Source of the DNA: an uncultured Eubacteriales bacterium
GTDB taxonomy: Bacteria > Bacillota > Clostridia > Lachnospirales > Lachnospiraceae
Length of the DNA: 64,000 bases
NCBI GenBank assembly: GCA_900548855.1
Contig: URMF01000004.1
Location: 48,556-112,555, forward strand
Reading direction: 5' to 3'
Part shown: piece by piece, positions 54,222 through 63,251 of the stretch
How positions within the stretch are numbered: the first letter of the stretch is position 1
How the letters are laid out: each line of letters begins with the position of its first letter
Position numbers and translations under genes: made by a program
Notes under the pieces: model-generated
What the model saw: the letters and a program-made list of their open reading frames with translations, nothing else
What the model was told of the DNA's origin: nothing
The model's database searches: none

Positions 54222-56489
54222 ATGGCAGGGATTATGAACAAGGATAAGGAACTTTCTACACCAAAAGATTTTACACCTCCGGAGGAGCTTTATAAAACTC
54301 TGATTGAGAAGGTGCTGGAATACCATCCGAATACAGACATCACCATGATAGAGAAAGCGTATGCCGTTGCCAATAAAGCTCATGAGGGGCAGCTACGCAA
54401 ATCCGGTGAGCCATATATTATGCACCCTCTTTGTGTTGCCATTATTTTAGCAGAGTTGGAATTAGACAAGGAAACAATTGTGGCAGGAATTCTTCATGAC
54501 GTGATTGAAGATACGGTTATGACAGATGAGGAAATTGAAAAAGAATTTTCACCGGAGATTCTGCTCCTGGTGGACGGTGTTACGAAGCTTACCCAGCTTA
54601 ATTTCTCCCAGGATAAGATGGAATTGCAGGCAGAGAATTTGCGCAAAATGTTTCTTGCCATGGCAAAGGATATCCGTGTGATTTTAATTAAACTGGCAGA
54701 CCGTCTGCATAATTTAAGGACATTGCAGTACCAGTCTCCGGCAAAACAGATTGAAAAGGCAAGGGAGACGATGGATATTTATTCTCCCATTGCACATCGT
54801 TTGGGCATCAGTAAGATAAAGGTGGAATTAGATGACCTTTCCCTGCAATATCTGGAGCCGGAAAAGTTTAAGGAATTAAAGGCGGAGATTGATGAGCGTC
54901 TGGAAGAAAGAGAGACTTTTATTGCGGATATTGTGCATGATGTCAAGGAATGTATTGATGAGGCAGATATTAAAGCAGAGATTAGCGGACGTGTAAAGCA
55001 CTTTTTCAGTATCTATAAGAAGATGGTGAACCAGAATAAGACCCTTGACCAGATATATGATATTTTTGCGGTAAGAATTATTGTGGACAGTGTAAGAGAC
55101 TGTTATGCGGCGCTGGGGATTATCCATGAGAAGTATAAGCCGATTCCGGGTCGATTTAAGGATTATATTGCAATGCCAAAGTCCAATATGTACCAGTCAT
55201 TGCATACCACATTGATTAGTAAGAGCGGACAGCCCTTTGAAATCCAGATTCGCACCTATGATATGCATAAGACAGCGGAATATGGTATTGCTGCCCATTG
55301 GAAATATAAGGAAAATTTAAGTGGAACGGCCCGGGATAAAGAGGAAGAAAAATTAAGCTGGCTGCGTCAGATATTAGAGTGGCAGAGAGATACAGAAGAC
55401 AATAAGGAGTTCATGAGTGCGGTTAAGACGGACTTGGATTTGTTTGCGGAACAGGTGTATTGTTTTACGCCAAATGGCGATGTGAAAAATCTCCCTGCAG
55501 GTTCTACCCCAATTGATTTTGCCTACAGCATTCATTCCGCAGTGGGCAATAAAATGGTAGGGGCCAGAGTAAATGGCAGACAGGTTCCGGTAACGTACCA
55601 GTTGAACAATGGTGACCGGGTAGAGATTGTAACTTCACAGAATTCTAAAGGACCGAGCCGTGACTGGCTGTCTATCGTGAAATCAGCACAGGCAAGAAAT
55701 AAGATTAACCAGTGGTTTAAGCAGGAATTTAAGGAAGATAATATCAGCAGGGGAAAAGAGCTTTTGCTGAATTATTGTAAGACAAAGGGCTATAATTATG
55801 CCACATATTCCAAACCGGAGCTGCTGAAGGCTGTAATGACCAAGTACAATTTTAAAGACTGGGATTCTGTTCTCGCAGCAATCGGTCATGGCGCCCTCAA
55901 AGAGGGTCAGGTTATGAACAAGTTAATTGATGTTTATAACAAGGAGGAAAAGGCAAAGTTAACGGAAGAGGATTTGCTGGAACAGCTAAATCACAGTGCA
56001 GACCTTCACAGAATCAATAAATCAAAGGGTGGAATTACGGTGAAGGGTGTGGATGATGTAGCAGTACATTTTTCAAAATGTTGTTCTCCGGTGCCGGGAG
56101 ATGAAATTGTAGGTTATGTTACAAGAGGAAGAGGAATCTCCATACATCGTACAGACTGTATCAATATTGTAGGCATGGGAGATGTAGACCGTTCCAGGTT
56201 GATTGATGCGGAATGGCAGGCAGACGCTGCAGAGAATCCGGCGGCAACCTATTCTTCTGAAATCCGTATTTTTGCGGCGGACCGTACGGGAATGCTGTTT
56301 GATATATCCAAGGTGTTTACAGAGGCAAATATTAATGTTACAGCGGTGAACAGTAAGAGTAACAATAAAAGTGAACGTGCAACCTTTACCGTTGCATTTG
56401 ATATCAAGACGGTAGACCAGCTAAACCATGTGATTGCGAAGCTTCGTATGGTGCCGGGAGTATTAGATGTAGAGAGAAGTGTCGGATAG
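54222..56489 (+). CDS. rel: RelA/SpoT bifunctional (p)ppGpp synthetase/hydrolase
   Basis: The 755-residue enzyme governs the stringent response. The N-terminal HD hydrolase has GILHDVIEDT (residues ~88-97) and LADRLHNLRTL. The synthetase domain includes RFKDYIAMPKSNMYQSLHTT. TGS (VYCFTPNGDVKNLPAGSTPIDFAY split near residues 408-430) and C-terminal ACT (RIFAADRTGMLFDISKVF) are present. All domains are intact, so both activities are expected. ATG 54222 follows AGAAGGTGAG. The 244 bases upstream hold no gene. Confidence 0.96.
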   Translation: MAGIMNKDKELSTPKDFTPPEELYKTLIEKVLEYHPNTDITMIEKAYAVANKAHEGQLRKSGEPYIMHPLCVAIILAELELDKETIVAGILHDVIEDTVMTDEEIEKEFSPEILLLVDGVTKLTQLNFSQDKMELQAENLRKMFLAMAKDIRVILIKLADRLHNLRTLQYQSPAKQIEKARETMDIYSPIAHRLGISKIKVELDDLSLQYLEPEKFKELKAEIDERLEERETFIADIVHDVKECIDEADIKAEISGRVKHFFSIYKKMVNQNKTLDQIYDIFAVRIIVDSVRDCYAALGIIHEKYKPIPGRFKDYIAMPKSNMYQSLHTTLISKSGQPFEIQIRTYDMHKTAEYGIAAHWKYKENLSGTARDKEEEKLSWLRQILEWQRDTEDNKEFMSAVKTDLDLFAEQVYCFTPNGDVKNLPAGSTPIDFAYSIHSAVGNKMVGARVNGRQVPVTYQLNNGDRVEIVTSQNSKGPSRDWLSIVKSAQARNKINQWFKQEFKEDNISRGKELLLNYCKTKGYNYATYSKPELLKAVMTKYNFKDWDSVLAAIGHGALKEGQVMNKLIDVYNKEEKAKLTEEDLLEQLNHSADLHRINKSKGGITVKGVDDVAVHFSKCCSPVPGDEIVGYVTRGRGISIHRTDCINIVGMGDVDRSRLIDAEWQADAAENPAATYSSEIRIFAADRTGMLFDISKVFTEANINVTAVNSKSNNKSERATFTVAFDIKTVDQLNHVIAKLRMVPGVLDVERSVG

Positions 56490-56523
56490 GTTAAAAAATT
56501 GTGATAGAAGAGGTATTAGAACG

Positions 56524-57165
56524 ATGGCAGATTTAGAGATATTCCGTAAGACGTTAGGGGATATGGGAACCAATTGTTATATTATGGTAAATCATGATAC
56601 AGGGGAATGTATCGTGTTTGACCCGGCAGCGGAGCCGGAGGTGTTAAAGGAGATTTTTTCAGATTCTGTCTTTCAATTACAGGCAATCTTTTTAACCCAT
56701 GGTCATTTTGACCATATCGGTGCTGTAAAAGAGTTAAAGGATACTTTCCGTGTACCGGTATATGCCTCAAAGGAAGAAAATGAACAGGTTCTTGGTAAAT
56801 TAGACGTAAATTTATCGGCTATGTTTGGAATGCCAATGACCCTGCAGGCAGACCGGGTGCTGAGAGATGGAGAAAAGGTAGAGATTATAGGGACAACCCT
56901 GACCTGTATTCTGACACCGGGACATACCGCAGGAGGGATGTGTTATTATAGTGAAGAGCTGCAGTCTGTTATTGCGGGAGATACATTATTTTGCGGAAGT
57001 GTGGGAAGAACGGATTTTCCTACAGGAAATGGGGCGGTTCTTTTAAATTCCATTCATGAAAAGCTGTTTACGCTGCCGGATGAAACCAAGGTATTTCCGG
57101 GACATATGGACAGCACCACCATTGGATGGGAGAAAGAAACCAATATGGTTTGTGGGATTCATTAA
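56524..57165 (+). CDS. MBL-fold metallo-hydrolase, glyoxalase II-like
   Basis: The 213-residue protein has the metallo-beta-lactamase zinc motif THGHFDHIG (HxHxDH), LTPGHTAGGMCYY, AGDTLFCGSVGRTDF and PGHMDSTTIGWE. Related proteins hydrolyse thioesters such as S-lactoylglutathione or act on persulfides; the actual substrate is unknown. It follows rel by 34 bases and precedes hemZ by 37, the usual order in Clostridia. ATG 56524 is used. Confidence 0.9.
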   Translation: MADLEIFRKTLGDMGTNCYIMVNHDTGECIVFDPAAEPEVLKEIFSDSVFQLQAIFLTHGHFDHIGAVKELKDTFRVPVYASKEENEQVLGKLDVNLSAMFGMPMTLQADRVLRDGEKVEIIGTTLTCILTPGHTAGGMCYYSEELQSVIAGDTLFCGSVGRTDFPTGNGAVLLNSIHEKLFTLPDETKVFPGHMDSTTIGWEKETNMVCGIH

Positions 57166-57202
57166 GAATACCATATCCCGGAACGGAAAAGGAAAGACAA
57201 GA

Positions 57203-58678
57203 ATGATATATTTAAAACAAAATGCCGAGTTTTATAACAATGATATAAGAGCCATGCTGCAGGCATTTTTTGACAATGAAAAGGTAGTGGTGGACAGAGA
57301 AAATACACGATTGACCTTAGCGGTAGAATATATTGCGGATTCGGATGTGGAGACGCAGGTAAGCAGCGGTGGTTCGGTTACATTTACATTAGAGGATGAA
57401 CAGGGTTATTCCAAGCAAAAAACAGTGGTGGTTGATTATCTCAATAAAAAGATAGCCAGAAATCCCCTCAAGGCTGCGCTGTACCGGATGCTTTCAGCGT
57501 ATACGGGAAAAGAGCTCCCATGGGGCAGCCTTACCGGAGTACGGCCTACGAAGATTGCTACGGAGCTGCTGGAGCGGGGAGAGACAGAGGATTTCATACA
57601 TAAGGTCTATACGGACACTTATCTGACGATTCCCCAGAAGGCTGATATCTGTATAGAGGTGGCAAAAAAGGAACAGAAGTTATTCCAAGATTTTTGTTAT
57701 GAAGAGGAATATTGTATTTATATAGGAATCCCATTCTGTCCTACCAGATGCCTGTACTGCTCCTTTACCTCCTATCCCGTAGAGGCTTATCAGGATAGAA
57801 TGGAAGCGTATCTGCAGGCATTATATAAGGAAATGGAATTTGTGGCGATGGCACCGGCTTACAAAAATAAGAGACTGGTTGCCATATATATTGGCGGAGG
57901 AACTCCAAGCACCTTGTCCGCTGTACATCTGGAAGCATTACTTACCAAGCTGAAACAGACCTTTGATATGGAATATGTAAGGGAATTTTGTGTAGAATGT
58001 GGAAGACCGGACAGTATCGATTCCGATAAGCTAAGCTGTCTGAAAGAGCTGGGTGTGGAACGGATTAGCATTAATCCCCAGACAATGTCGGATGCTACAC
58101 TAAAGCTGATTGGGCGGGCACATACGGTGGAACAGACGAAGGAAGCATTTGGTCTGGCACGGGATGTGGGCTTTACCAATATTAATATGGATATGATTGT
58201 CGGGCTTCCGGGAGAGGATATCCGGGATGTGGAGTATACACTTTCCGAGATTAAAAAGCTGGTGCCGGACAGTCTTACGGTACATTCACTGGCTATTAAG
58301 CGGGCGGCGAATCTGAACATAGAAATGGAGAAGTATCAAAAGCTTATCAAGGGAAGTACCAATGAAATGCTGCTGGCGGTGGACAGCTGTGCCAGAGAGA
58401 TGGGAATGTTTCCCTATTATCTGTACCGCCAGAAAAATATTCCAGGTAAGCTTGAGAATATCGGATATAGCAAGCCTGGAAAGGAATGTATCTATAATAT
58501 ATTGATTATGGAGGAGAAGATGGATATTCTTGCCATGGGAGCAGGTGCATCCTCCAAGTTTGTATTTCACAGGGAAAACCGCATAGAGCGGGTAGAAAAT
58601 GTAAAGAACGTGGATGCTTATATCACCCGGATTGATGAGATGATAGAGCGGAAACAGAAAATGTTCTCGGATTGTTAG
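57203..58678 (+). CDS. hemZ: Oxygen-independent coproporphyrinogen III oxidase-like HemZ
   Basis: The 491-residue radical SAM protein has an N-terminal ~170-residue domain, then the cluster motif C179PTRC183LYC186 and the HemN-type core (AIYIGGGTPSTLSA, RISINPQTMSDATLKLIGR, NMDMIVGLPGED). HemZ is a HemN paralogue; its exact role in heme or tetrapyrrole metabolism in anaerobes is unclear. ATG 57203 follows GGAAAAGGAAAGACAAG. Confidence 0.9.
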   Translation: MIYLKQNAEFYNNDIRAMLQAFFDNEKVVVDRENTRLTLAVEYIADSDVETQVSSGGSVTFTLEDEQGYSKQKTVVVDYLNKKIARNPLKAALYRMLSAYTGKELPWGSLTGVRPTKIATELLERGETEDFIHKVYTDTYLTIPQKADICIEVAKKEQKLFQDFCYEEEYCIYIGIPFCPTRCLYCSFTSYPVEAYQDRMEAYLQALYKEMEFVAMAPAYKNKRLVAIYIGGGTPSTLSAVHLEALLTKLKQTFDMEYVREFCVECGRPDSIDSDKLSCLKELGVERISINPQTMSDATLKLIGRAHTVEQTKEAFGLARDVGFTNINMDMIVGLPGEDIRDVEYTLSEIKKLVPDSLTVHSLAIKRAANLNIEMEKYQKLIKGSTNEMLLAVDSCAREMGMFPYYLYRQKNIPGKLENIGYSKPGKECIYNILIMEEKMDILAMGAGASSKFVFHRENRIERVENVKNVDAYITRIDEMIERKQKMFSDC

Positions 58679-58703
58679 CACCTTTGTGGAGAGGAGGAGC
58701 TGT

Positions 58704-59321
58704 ATGATACAGGTTGACAGGGAAGACGTGGAAGTGGACGAGATGTCCTATTATCTGACTGAAGATTTAAGAACGGAGATTGCACATGGCATAGAAGTGA
58801 GCCGTCTGGCAGGAAAACTGGCAAGGGAGCTGAAAATGGAGCCGGCATTTTGTCATGATGTGGAGGTGGCAGGTATGCTCCATGATATTGGCAAGCTGCG
58901 GGCAAGCACATATTTGTATGGCGGAGATGATGACACACTGAATGTGGAAAAGATGCGTTATGTCAGACTGCATGCAGGTCTGGGGTATGAGGTGGTGAAA
59001 AATGAGGGATATTCGGACCGGGTGTGCGAAATGATTCTGCATCACCATGAAAATTTTGATGGAACCGGTTATCCGGACAATCTGGTGGGAGAGGATATTC
59101 CGTTGGGAGCCAGAATTTTAAGGGTATGTGATGTCTTTGCCGCACTGACCTCAGATCGTCCATACCGCAAGGCATTTGACAGCAAAACAGCAGTGGAGCT
59201 GTTGATTGAGGAGGTTCGGCATTTTGATATGAAGGTTTTTCTGCCGTTTCAGAGTATTGTACATGATGAGATTGTGGTGCGTGAAATGAACGGAGAGGAA
59301 AAGGATAAGCTGGTGTTTTAG
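58704..59321 (+). CDS. HD-GYP-like metal-dependent phosphohydrolase
   Basis: The 205-residue protein has an HD site GMLHDIGKLR and the HD-GYP region HHENFDGTGYPDNL with LGARILRVCDVFAALTSDRP YRKAFD. HD-GYP proteins hydrolyse cyclic-di-GMP or related nucleotides. There is no sensor or receiver domain, so it is a minimal single-domain member, and whether it acts on c-di-GMP is uncertain. ATG 58704 follows GAGAGGAGGAGC. It lies between hemZ and hisS. Confidence 0.85.
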   Translation: MIQVDREDVEVDEMSYYLTEDLRTEIAHGIEVSRLAGKLARELKMEPAFCHDVEVAGMLHDIGKLRASTYLYGGDDDTLNVEKMRYVRLHAGLGYEVVKNEGYSDRVCEMILHHHENFDGTGYPDNLVGEDIPLGARILRVCDVFAALTSDRPYRKAFDSKTAVELLIEEVRHFDMKVFLPFQSIVHDEIVVREMNGEEKDKLVF

Positions 59322-59376
59322 GAAAAACCGGCAGAGAAAAGACCAGTCAGGATATATAAGGAAAGGATATAAGAAA

Positions 59377-60645
59377 ATGGCTATGAAGAAAAAACCGGTT
59401 ACCGGAATGAAGGATATATTACCGAGGGAGATGGAAATCCGAGATTATGTAATCCGGGAGATAAAGGAAACCTATAAGACATTTGGCTTTTGCAGTATGG
59501 AGACGCCATGTGTGGAGCATATTGAGAATTTAAGCTCCAACCAGGGCGGTGAGAATGAAAAGCTGATTTTTAAGATTTTAAAGCGTGGGGATAAACTTGG
59601 TGCCGCTATTGACAAAGTGGACGCAGAGAATACAGATATATTGGTGGATGGCGGTCTCCGTTATGATTTAACCCTTCCGCTTTCCCGCTACTATGCAAAT
59701 AATGCCAATGACCTGCCAAGCCCGTTTAAGGCATTGCAGATGGGAAATGTATGGCGTGCTGACAGACCCCAGAGGGGACGCTACCGCCAGTTTATGCAGT
59801 GTGATATTGATATTTTAGGGGAACCGACAAGCCTTGCGGAGATTGAGTTGATTACCGCTACTACCACACTTCTTGGAAAAATAGGCTTTGAGAAATTTAC
59901 AATCCGTCTGAATAACCGCAAAATGCTTAAGGCAATGGCCGCCTATAGCGGATTTGAGGAGAAGGATTATGACAGCGTTTTTATCACCCTGGATAAGATG
60001 GATAAAATTGGTCTGGATGGGGTGGCTGCCGAGCTGATAGAACAGGGATATCCGAAAGAGAATGTAGAAAAATATCTGGCATTATTTGAAAAGACCGGTT
60101 CGGATATTGAGGGTGTCCGGTTCTTAAAGGATACCTTAGGTGACTGCTTAGAGGCGGGGGCAGCCGAGGATTTGGAAACCATTATGGCAAGCGTCAATGC
60201 CATAAAGGCAGCTGATTTTAAGATTGCCTTTGACCCAACGCTGGTGCGGGGCATGAGTTATTATACTGGTCCGATTTTTGAGATTTCCATGGATGAATTT
60301 GGCGGTTCCGTAGGCGGCGGTGGAAGATACGATGAAATGATTGGCAGATTTACCGGTCAGAATACACCAGCCTGTGGTTTTTCCATTGGATTTGAACGTA
60401 TTGTTATGCTTTTGTTAGAAAAAGATTATCAGGTGCCGGTGAAGAGCGAGAAGATTGCTTATCTTGTGGAAAAAAATATGCCACAGGATAAGATGCTTAC
60501 CATTTTGCAGAAAGCCAATGAGAAAAGGAGAAACGGTGAGCAGATTAACATTGCAATTATGAAGAAAAATAAGAAATTCCAGAAAGAGCAGATGGAGAAG
60601 GAAGGCTATGCGGTTTTCGAGGAATTTTTTGTGGATAAGATGTAA
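59377..60645 (+). CDS. hisS: Histidyl-tRNA synthetase
   Basis: The 422-residue class II enzyme charges tRNA-His. Motif 2-like DRPQRGRYRQFMQCDIDI and the histidine-site loops LVRGMSYYTGPIFEIS and GGGGRYDEMIG are present, with the C-terminal anticodon-binding domain after residue ~335. ATG 59377 follows AAGGAAAGGATATAAG. It stands in the conserved hisS-aspS neighbourhood but is separated from aspS here by about 750 bases. Confidence 0.96.
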   Translation: MAMKKKPVTGMKDILPREMEIRDYVIREIKETYKTFGFCSMETPCVEHIENLSSNQGGENEKLIFKILKRGDKLGAAIDKVDAENTDILVDGGLRYDLTLPLSRYYANNANDLPSPFKALQMGNVWRADRPQRGRYRQFMQCDIDILGEPTSLAEIELITATTTLLGKIGFEKFTIRLNNRKMLKAMAAYSGFEEKDYDSVFITLDKMDKIGLDGVAAELIEQGYPKENVEKYLALFEKTGSDIEGVRFLKDTLGDCLEAGAAEDLETIMASVNAIKAADFKIAFDPTLVRGMSYYTGPIFEISMDEFGGSVGGGGRYDEMIGRFTGQNTPACGFSIGFERIVMLLLEKDYQVPVKSEKIAYLVEKNMPQDKMLTILQKANEKRRNGEQINIAIMKKNKKFQKEQMEKEGYAVFEEFFVDKM

Positions 60646-60725
60646 CAGCGGGAAAAGGCGTGATAGAAGGTCATTGAGGGATATCCACAATATGTTAAGA
60701 AATTATTGAAATCGACAAATTGTAT

Positions 60726-60754
60726 TTGACATGAGATGCTAATTATTATAAGAT
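60726..60754 (+). promoter_or_regulatory. Promoter of the 61-residue membrane protein
   Basis: TTGACA (60726-60731), 17-base spacer, TAAGAT (60749-60754). Confidence 0.65.
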
Positions 60755-60797
60755 GATATTGGAAAACATAGTTAATATATTTTTAGGGGGCGGTTAT

Positions 60798-60983
60798 ATG
60801 GCGGATTTATTTGATGGTAGAGATATGGCAAGCATCAAAGCTTCTATCCTTGCAAATGAACAAGAAAAAGGAATAAGTGACAAACCGGTGGCTAGAAGGC
60901 AGCGAATACTGGCAATTATTGCAATTGTTTTTGTGATTGCAGTGTTGGTTGGTATTTATGTGGTTGCATTTGCATTACATTAA
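60798..60983 (+). CDS. Small protein with a C-terminal membrane helix
   Basis: The 61-residue protein has a hydrophilic N-terminus (MADLFDGRDMASIKASIL), a basic ARRQR stretch and a C-terminal membrane helix (about residues 38-60), ending at the helix. ATG 60798 follows AGGGGGCGG and a good promoter lies upstream. The remnant downstream suggests it once continued into an outer domain, so this may be the surviving N-terminal part of a longer protein. Confidence 0.6.
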   Translation: MADLFDGRDMASIKASILANEQEKGISDKPVARRQRILAIIAIVFVIAVLVGIYVVAFALH

Positions 60984-60991
60984 GGATAGCG

Positions 60992-61162
60992 GATGATGAT
61001 GAATATGTACAAATTGATGAGAAAACAAAAAGGATTTCGGTTGCTGGATGTGATGTGTATTAACATGAGACAATAACGGGTTGTCTTACATATGATTTTG
61101 AAAATAAAATCATAATAGGACTGGATGAAAACAATGAAGAGATTATAATTGATGGAAAATAG
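60992..61162 (+). pseudogene. Decayed coding remnant after the small membrane protein
   Basis: In a different frame from the gene above, codons read DDDEYVQIDEKTKRISVAG, then a stop at TAA (61055-61057), then TITGCLTYDFENKIII and GLDENNEEIIIDGK to TAG. The amino-acid pattern is protein-like on both sides of the stop, and no start codon is available. A frameshift near 60985 and the nonsense codon would explain it. Confidence 0.45.
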
Positions 61163-61277
61163 GAAAAACAGAAAAAACGGCATTTACGGTGCGGATTGCC
61201 TTTGTTGGGATTACAAGGCTTTATGGTAAAAAGATTTTGTTTTAAACTGTACAAATAATTAAAAAAAATATATAATG

Positions 61278-61303
61278 ATGCATGGGCAGTCTTGCCCATG
61301 CAT
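61278..61303 (+). terminator. Hairpin upstream of aspS
   Basis: ATGCATGGGCA (61278-61288) pairs with TGCCCATGCAT (61293-61303), followed by TTGTTTGTGTT. It may end transcription from the upstream small gene; it follows a TATAAT at 61271-61276, so an alternative is a short leader. Confidence 0.55.
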
Positions 61304-61310
61304 TTGTTTG

Positions 61311-61357
61311 TGTTGCCAGGCATATGAGAAAATGATTCAGTGAACCATTTTTGAGTT
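61311..61357 (+). repeat. 47-base hairpin repeat, copy 2
   Basis: TGTTGCCAGGCATATGAGAAAA through TTTTTGAGTT matches the unit at 24906-24952. The inner stem differs in sequence (AAAATGATTC with TGAACCATTTTT) but still largely pairs. It lies 45 bases before the aspS start. Confidence 0.55.
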
Positions 61358-61402
61358 ACGACATAGAAAATGTATTGTGAATAGAAATTAGGAGGAGCAG
61401 GC

Positions 61403-63205
61403 ATGGCAGAATCAATGAAGGGTTTGAAAAGAACCCATAGATGTACAGAAGTAAGTAATAAAAATACAGGTGAAACCGTTACCGTTATGGGCTGGGTACA
61501 GAAGAGCCGCAATAAGGGCGGGATTATTTTTGTGGATTTGAGAGATAGAAGCGGTATTTTGCAGGTGATTTTTGAGGAGGATAAGTGTGGAAGCGAAAGC
61601 TTTGCCAAGGCGGAGAAGCTGAGAAGTGAATTTGTGGCAGCCATTACCGGCAAGGTAGCACTCCGTGCAGGTGGAATAAACAAGAATCTGGCAACCGGTG
61701 ATATTGAGATTATTGCAACGGATTTAAGAATCCTTTCCGAGGCGGAAACACCTCCGTTTCCGATTGAGGAAAATTCAAAGACAAAGGAGGAGGTACGCTT
61801 AAAATACCGTCCCCTGGACCTTAGACGGCCGGATTTACAACGCAATCTGATTCTGAGAAGCAAGGTGGTAAGCATTATCCGCAACTTTCTGGCAGAGGAG
61901 GGCTTTTTGGAGATTGAGACTCCGATTTTAAATAAATCCACTCCGGAGGGAGCAAGGGATTATCTTGTGCCAAGCCGCGTGCATCCAGGAAGCTTTTATG
62001 CATTGCCGCAGTCGCCGCAGATTTTTAAGCAGCTGCTGATGTGTTCCGGCTATGACCGCTATTACCAGGTGGCAAAATGCTTCCGGGACGAGGATTTGCG
62101 TGCAGATCGCCAGCCGGAATTTACTCAGATTGATATGGAATTATCCTTTGTCGATGTGGAGGATGTATTGGATGTAAATGAGAGACTGTTGGCAAAAGTA
62201 TTTAAAGAGAGTATTGGAGTAGAGGTGCCGCTTCCAATTCAAAGAATGACCTGGCAGGAGGCAATGGACCGTTTTGGCTCGGACAAACCGGATATCCGTT
62301 TCGGAATGGAGCTGAAGAACGTAACGGAGATTGTAAAGGACTGTGAGTTCGGGGTGTTCAAGGGCGCAATTGAAAATGGTGGTTCGGTCCGTGGTATCAA
62401 TGCAAAGGGACAGGGTGCAATGCCGAGAAAGAAGATTGACGCGCTGGTGGATTTTGCCAAGGGATATGGGGCAAAGGGACTTGCCTATATTGCAATCCAG
62501 GAGGATGGAAATGTCAAGTCTTCTTTTGCTAAATTCATGAAAGAGGAAGAGATGTCTGCATTGATTGGAGCGATGGAGGGCGAGCCAGGAGATTTACTGT
62601 TATTTGCAGCAGACCGGGACAAGATTGTGTATTCTGTACTTGGCGCATTGAGATGTGAGCTGGCAGACCAGCTGGGCTTAGTAAGCAAGGATGATTATAA
62701 ATTTTTATGGATTACGGAATTTCCGGTATTTGAGTGGTCCGATGAGGAAGAGCGGTATACGGCAATGCATCATCCGTTTACCATGCCGATGGACGAGGAT
62801 TTGGAGCTTTTGGACACGGATATGGGCAAAGCAAGGGCAAAGGCATATGATATTGTGCTGAATGGTGTGGAGCTTGGTGGAGGCTCTGTCAGAATCCATC
62901 AGGATGATGTACAGGAAAAGATGTTTGGACTGCTTGGATTTTCCAAGGAGGAGGCGTATGACCGTTTTGGATTTTTGTTAAATGCATTTAAGTACGGTGT
63001 TCCACCTCATGCAGGGCTTGCATTTGGTCTTGACCGTATGATTATGCTGATGACCGGAGCAGATTCCATCCGGGATGTAATCGCATTTCCTAAGGTTAAG
63101 GATGCATCCTGCCTCATGAGCAATGCACCGGATGTGGTGGATGCAAAGCAGTTAGAGGAGCTTTGTATTGCGGTTAAGCTTCCAGAGAATACAGAAGAAA
63201 AGTGA
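61403..63205 (+). CDS. aspS: Aspartyl-tRNA synthetase
   Basis: The 600-residue class II enzyme has an N-terminal OB-fold anticodon domain (VMGWVQKSRNKGGIIFVDLR), motif 2 FRDEDLRADRQPEFTQIDME, a bacterial GAD insertion (~residues 300-420), and motif 3 GLAFGLDRMIML. Length and layout are bacterial type. Whether it also charges tRNA-Asn cannot be read here. ATG 61403 follows GGAGGAGCAGGC. Confidence 0.97.
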   Translation: MAESMKGLKRTHRCTEVSNKNTGETVTVMGWVQKSRNKGGIIFVDLRDRSGILQVIFEEDKCGSESFAKAEKLRSEFVAAITGKVALRAGGINKNLATGDIEIIATDLRILSEAETPPFPIEENSKTKEEVRLKYRPLDLRRPDLQRNLILRSKVVSIIRNFLAEEGFLEIETPILNKSTPEGARDYLVPSRVHPGSFYALPQSPQIFKQLLMCSGYDRYYQVAKCFRDEDLRADRQPEFTQIDMELSFVDVEDVLDVNERLLAKVFKESIGVEVPLPIQRMTWQEAMDRFGSDKPDIRFGMELKNVTEIVKDCEFGVFKGAIENGGSVRGINAKGQGAMPRKKIDALVDFAKGYGAKGLAYIAIQEDGNVKSSFAKFMKEEEMSALIGAMEGEPGDLLLFAADRDKIVYSVLGALRCELADQLGLVSKDDYKFLWITEFPVFEWSDEEERYTAMHHPFTMPMDEDLELLDTDMGKARAKAYDIVLNGVELGGGSVRIHQDDVQEKMFGLLGFSKEEAYDRFGFLLNAFKYGVPPHAGLAFGLDRMIMLMTGADSIRDVIAFPKVKDASCLMSNAPDVVDAKQLEELCIAVKLPENTEEK

Positions 63206-63251
63206 GTTTTAAAACAGATGGAGTAATAAAAAATATGAGGAGGGTATCGAT

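Noticed and set aside
61060..61941. Minus-strand frame of 293 codons overlapping aspS
   Set aside because: Most of it is antisense to the conserved N-terminus of aspS; the remainder covers decayed sequence and hairpins.
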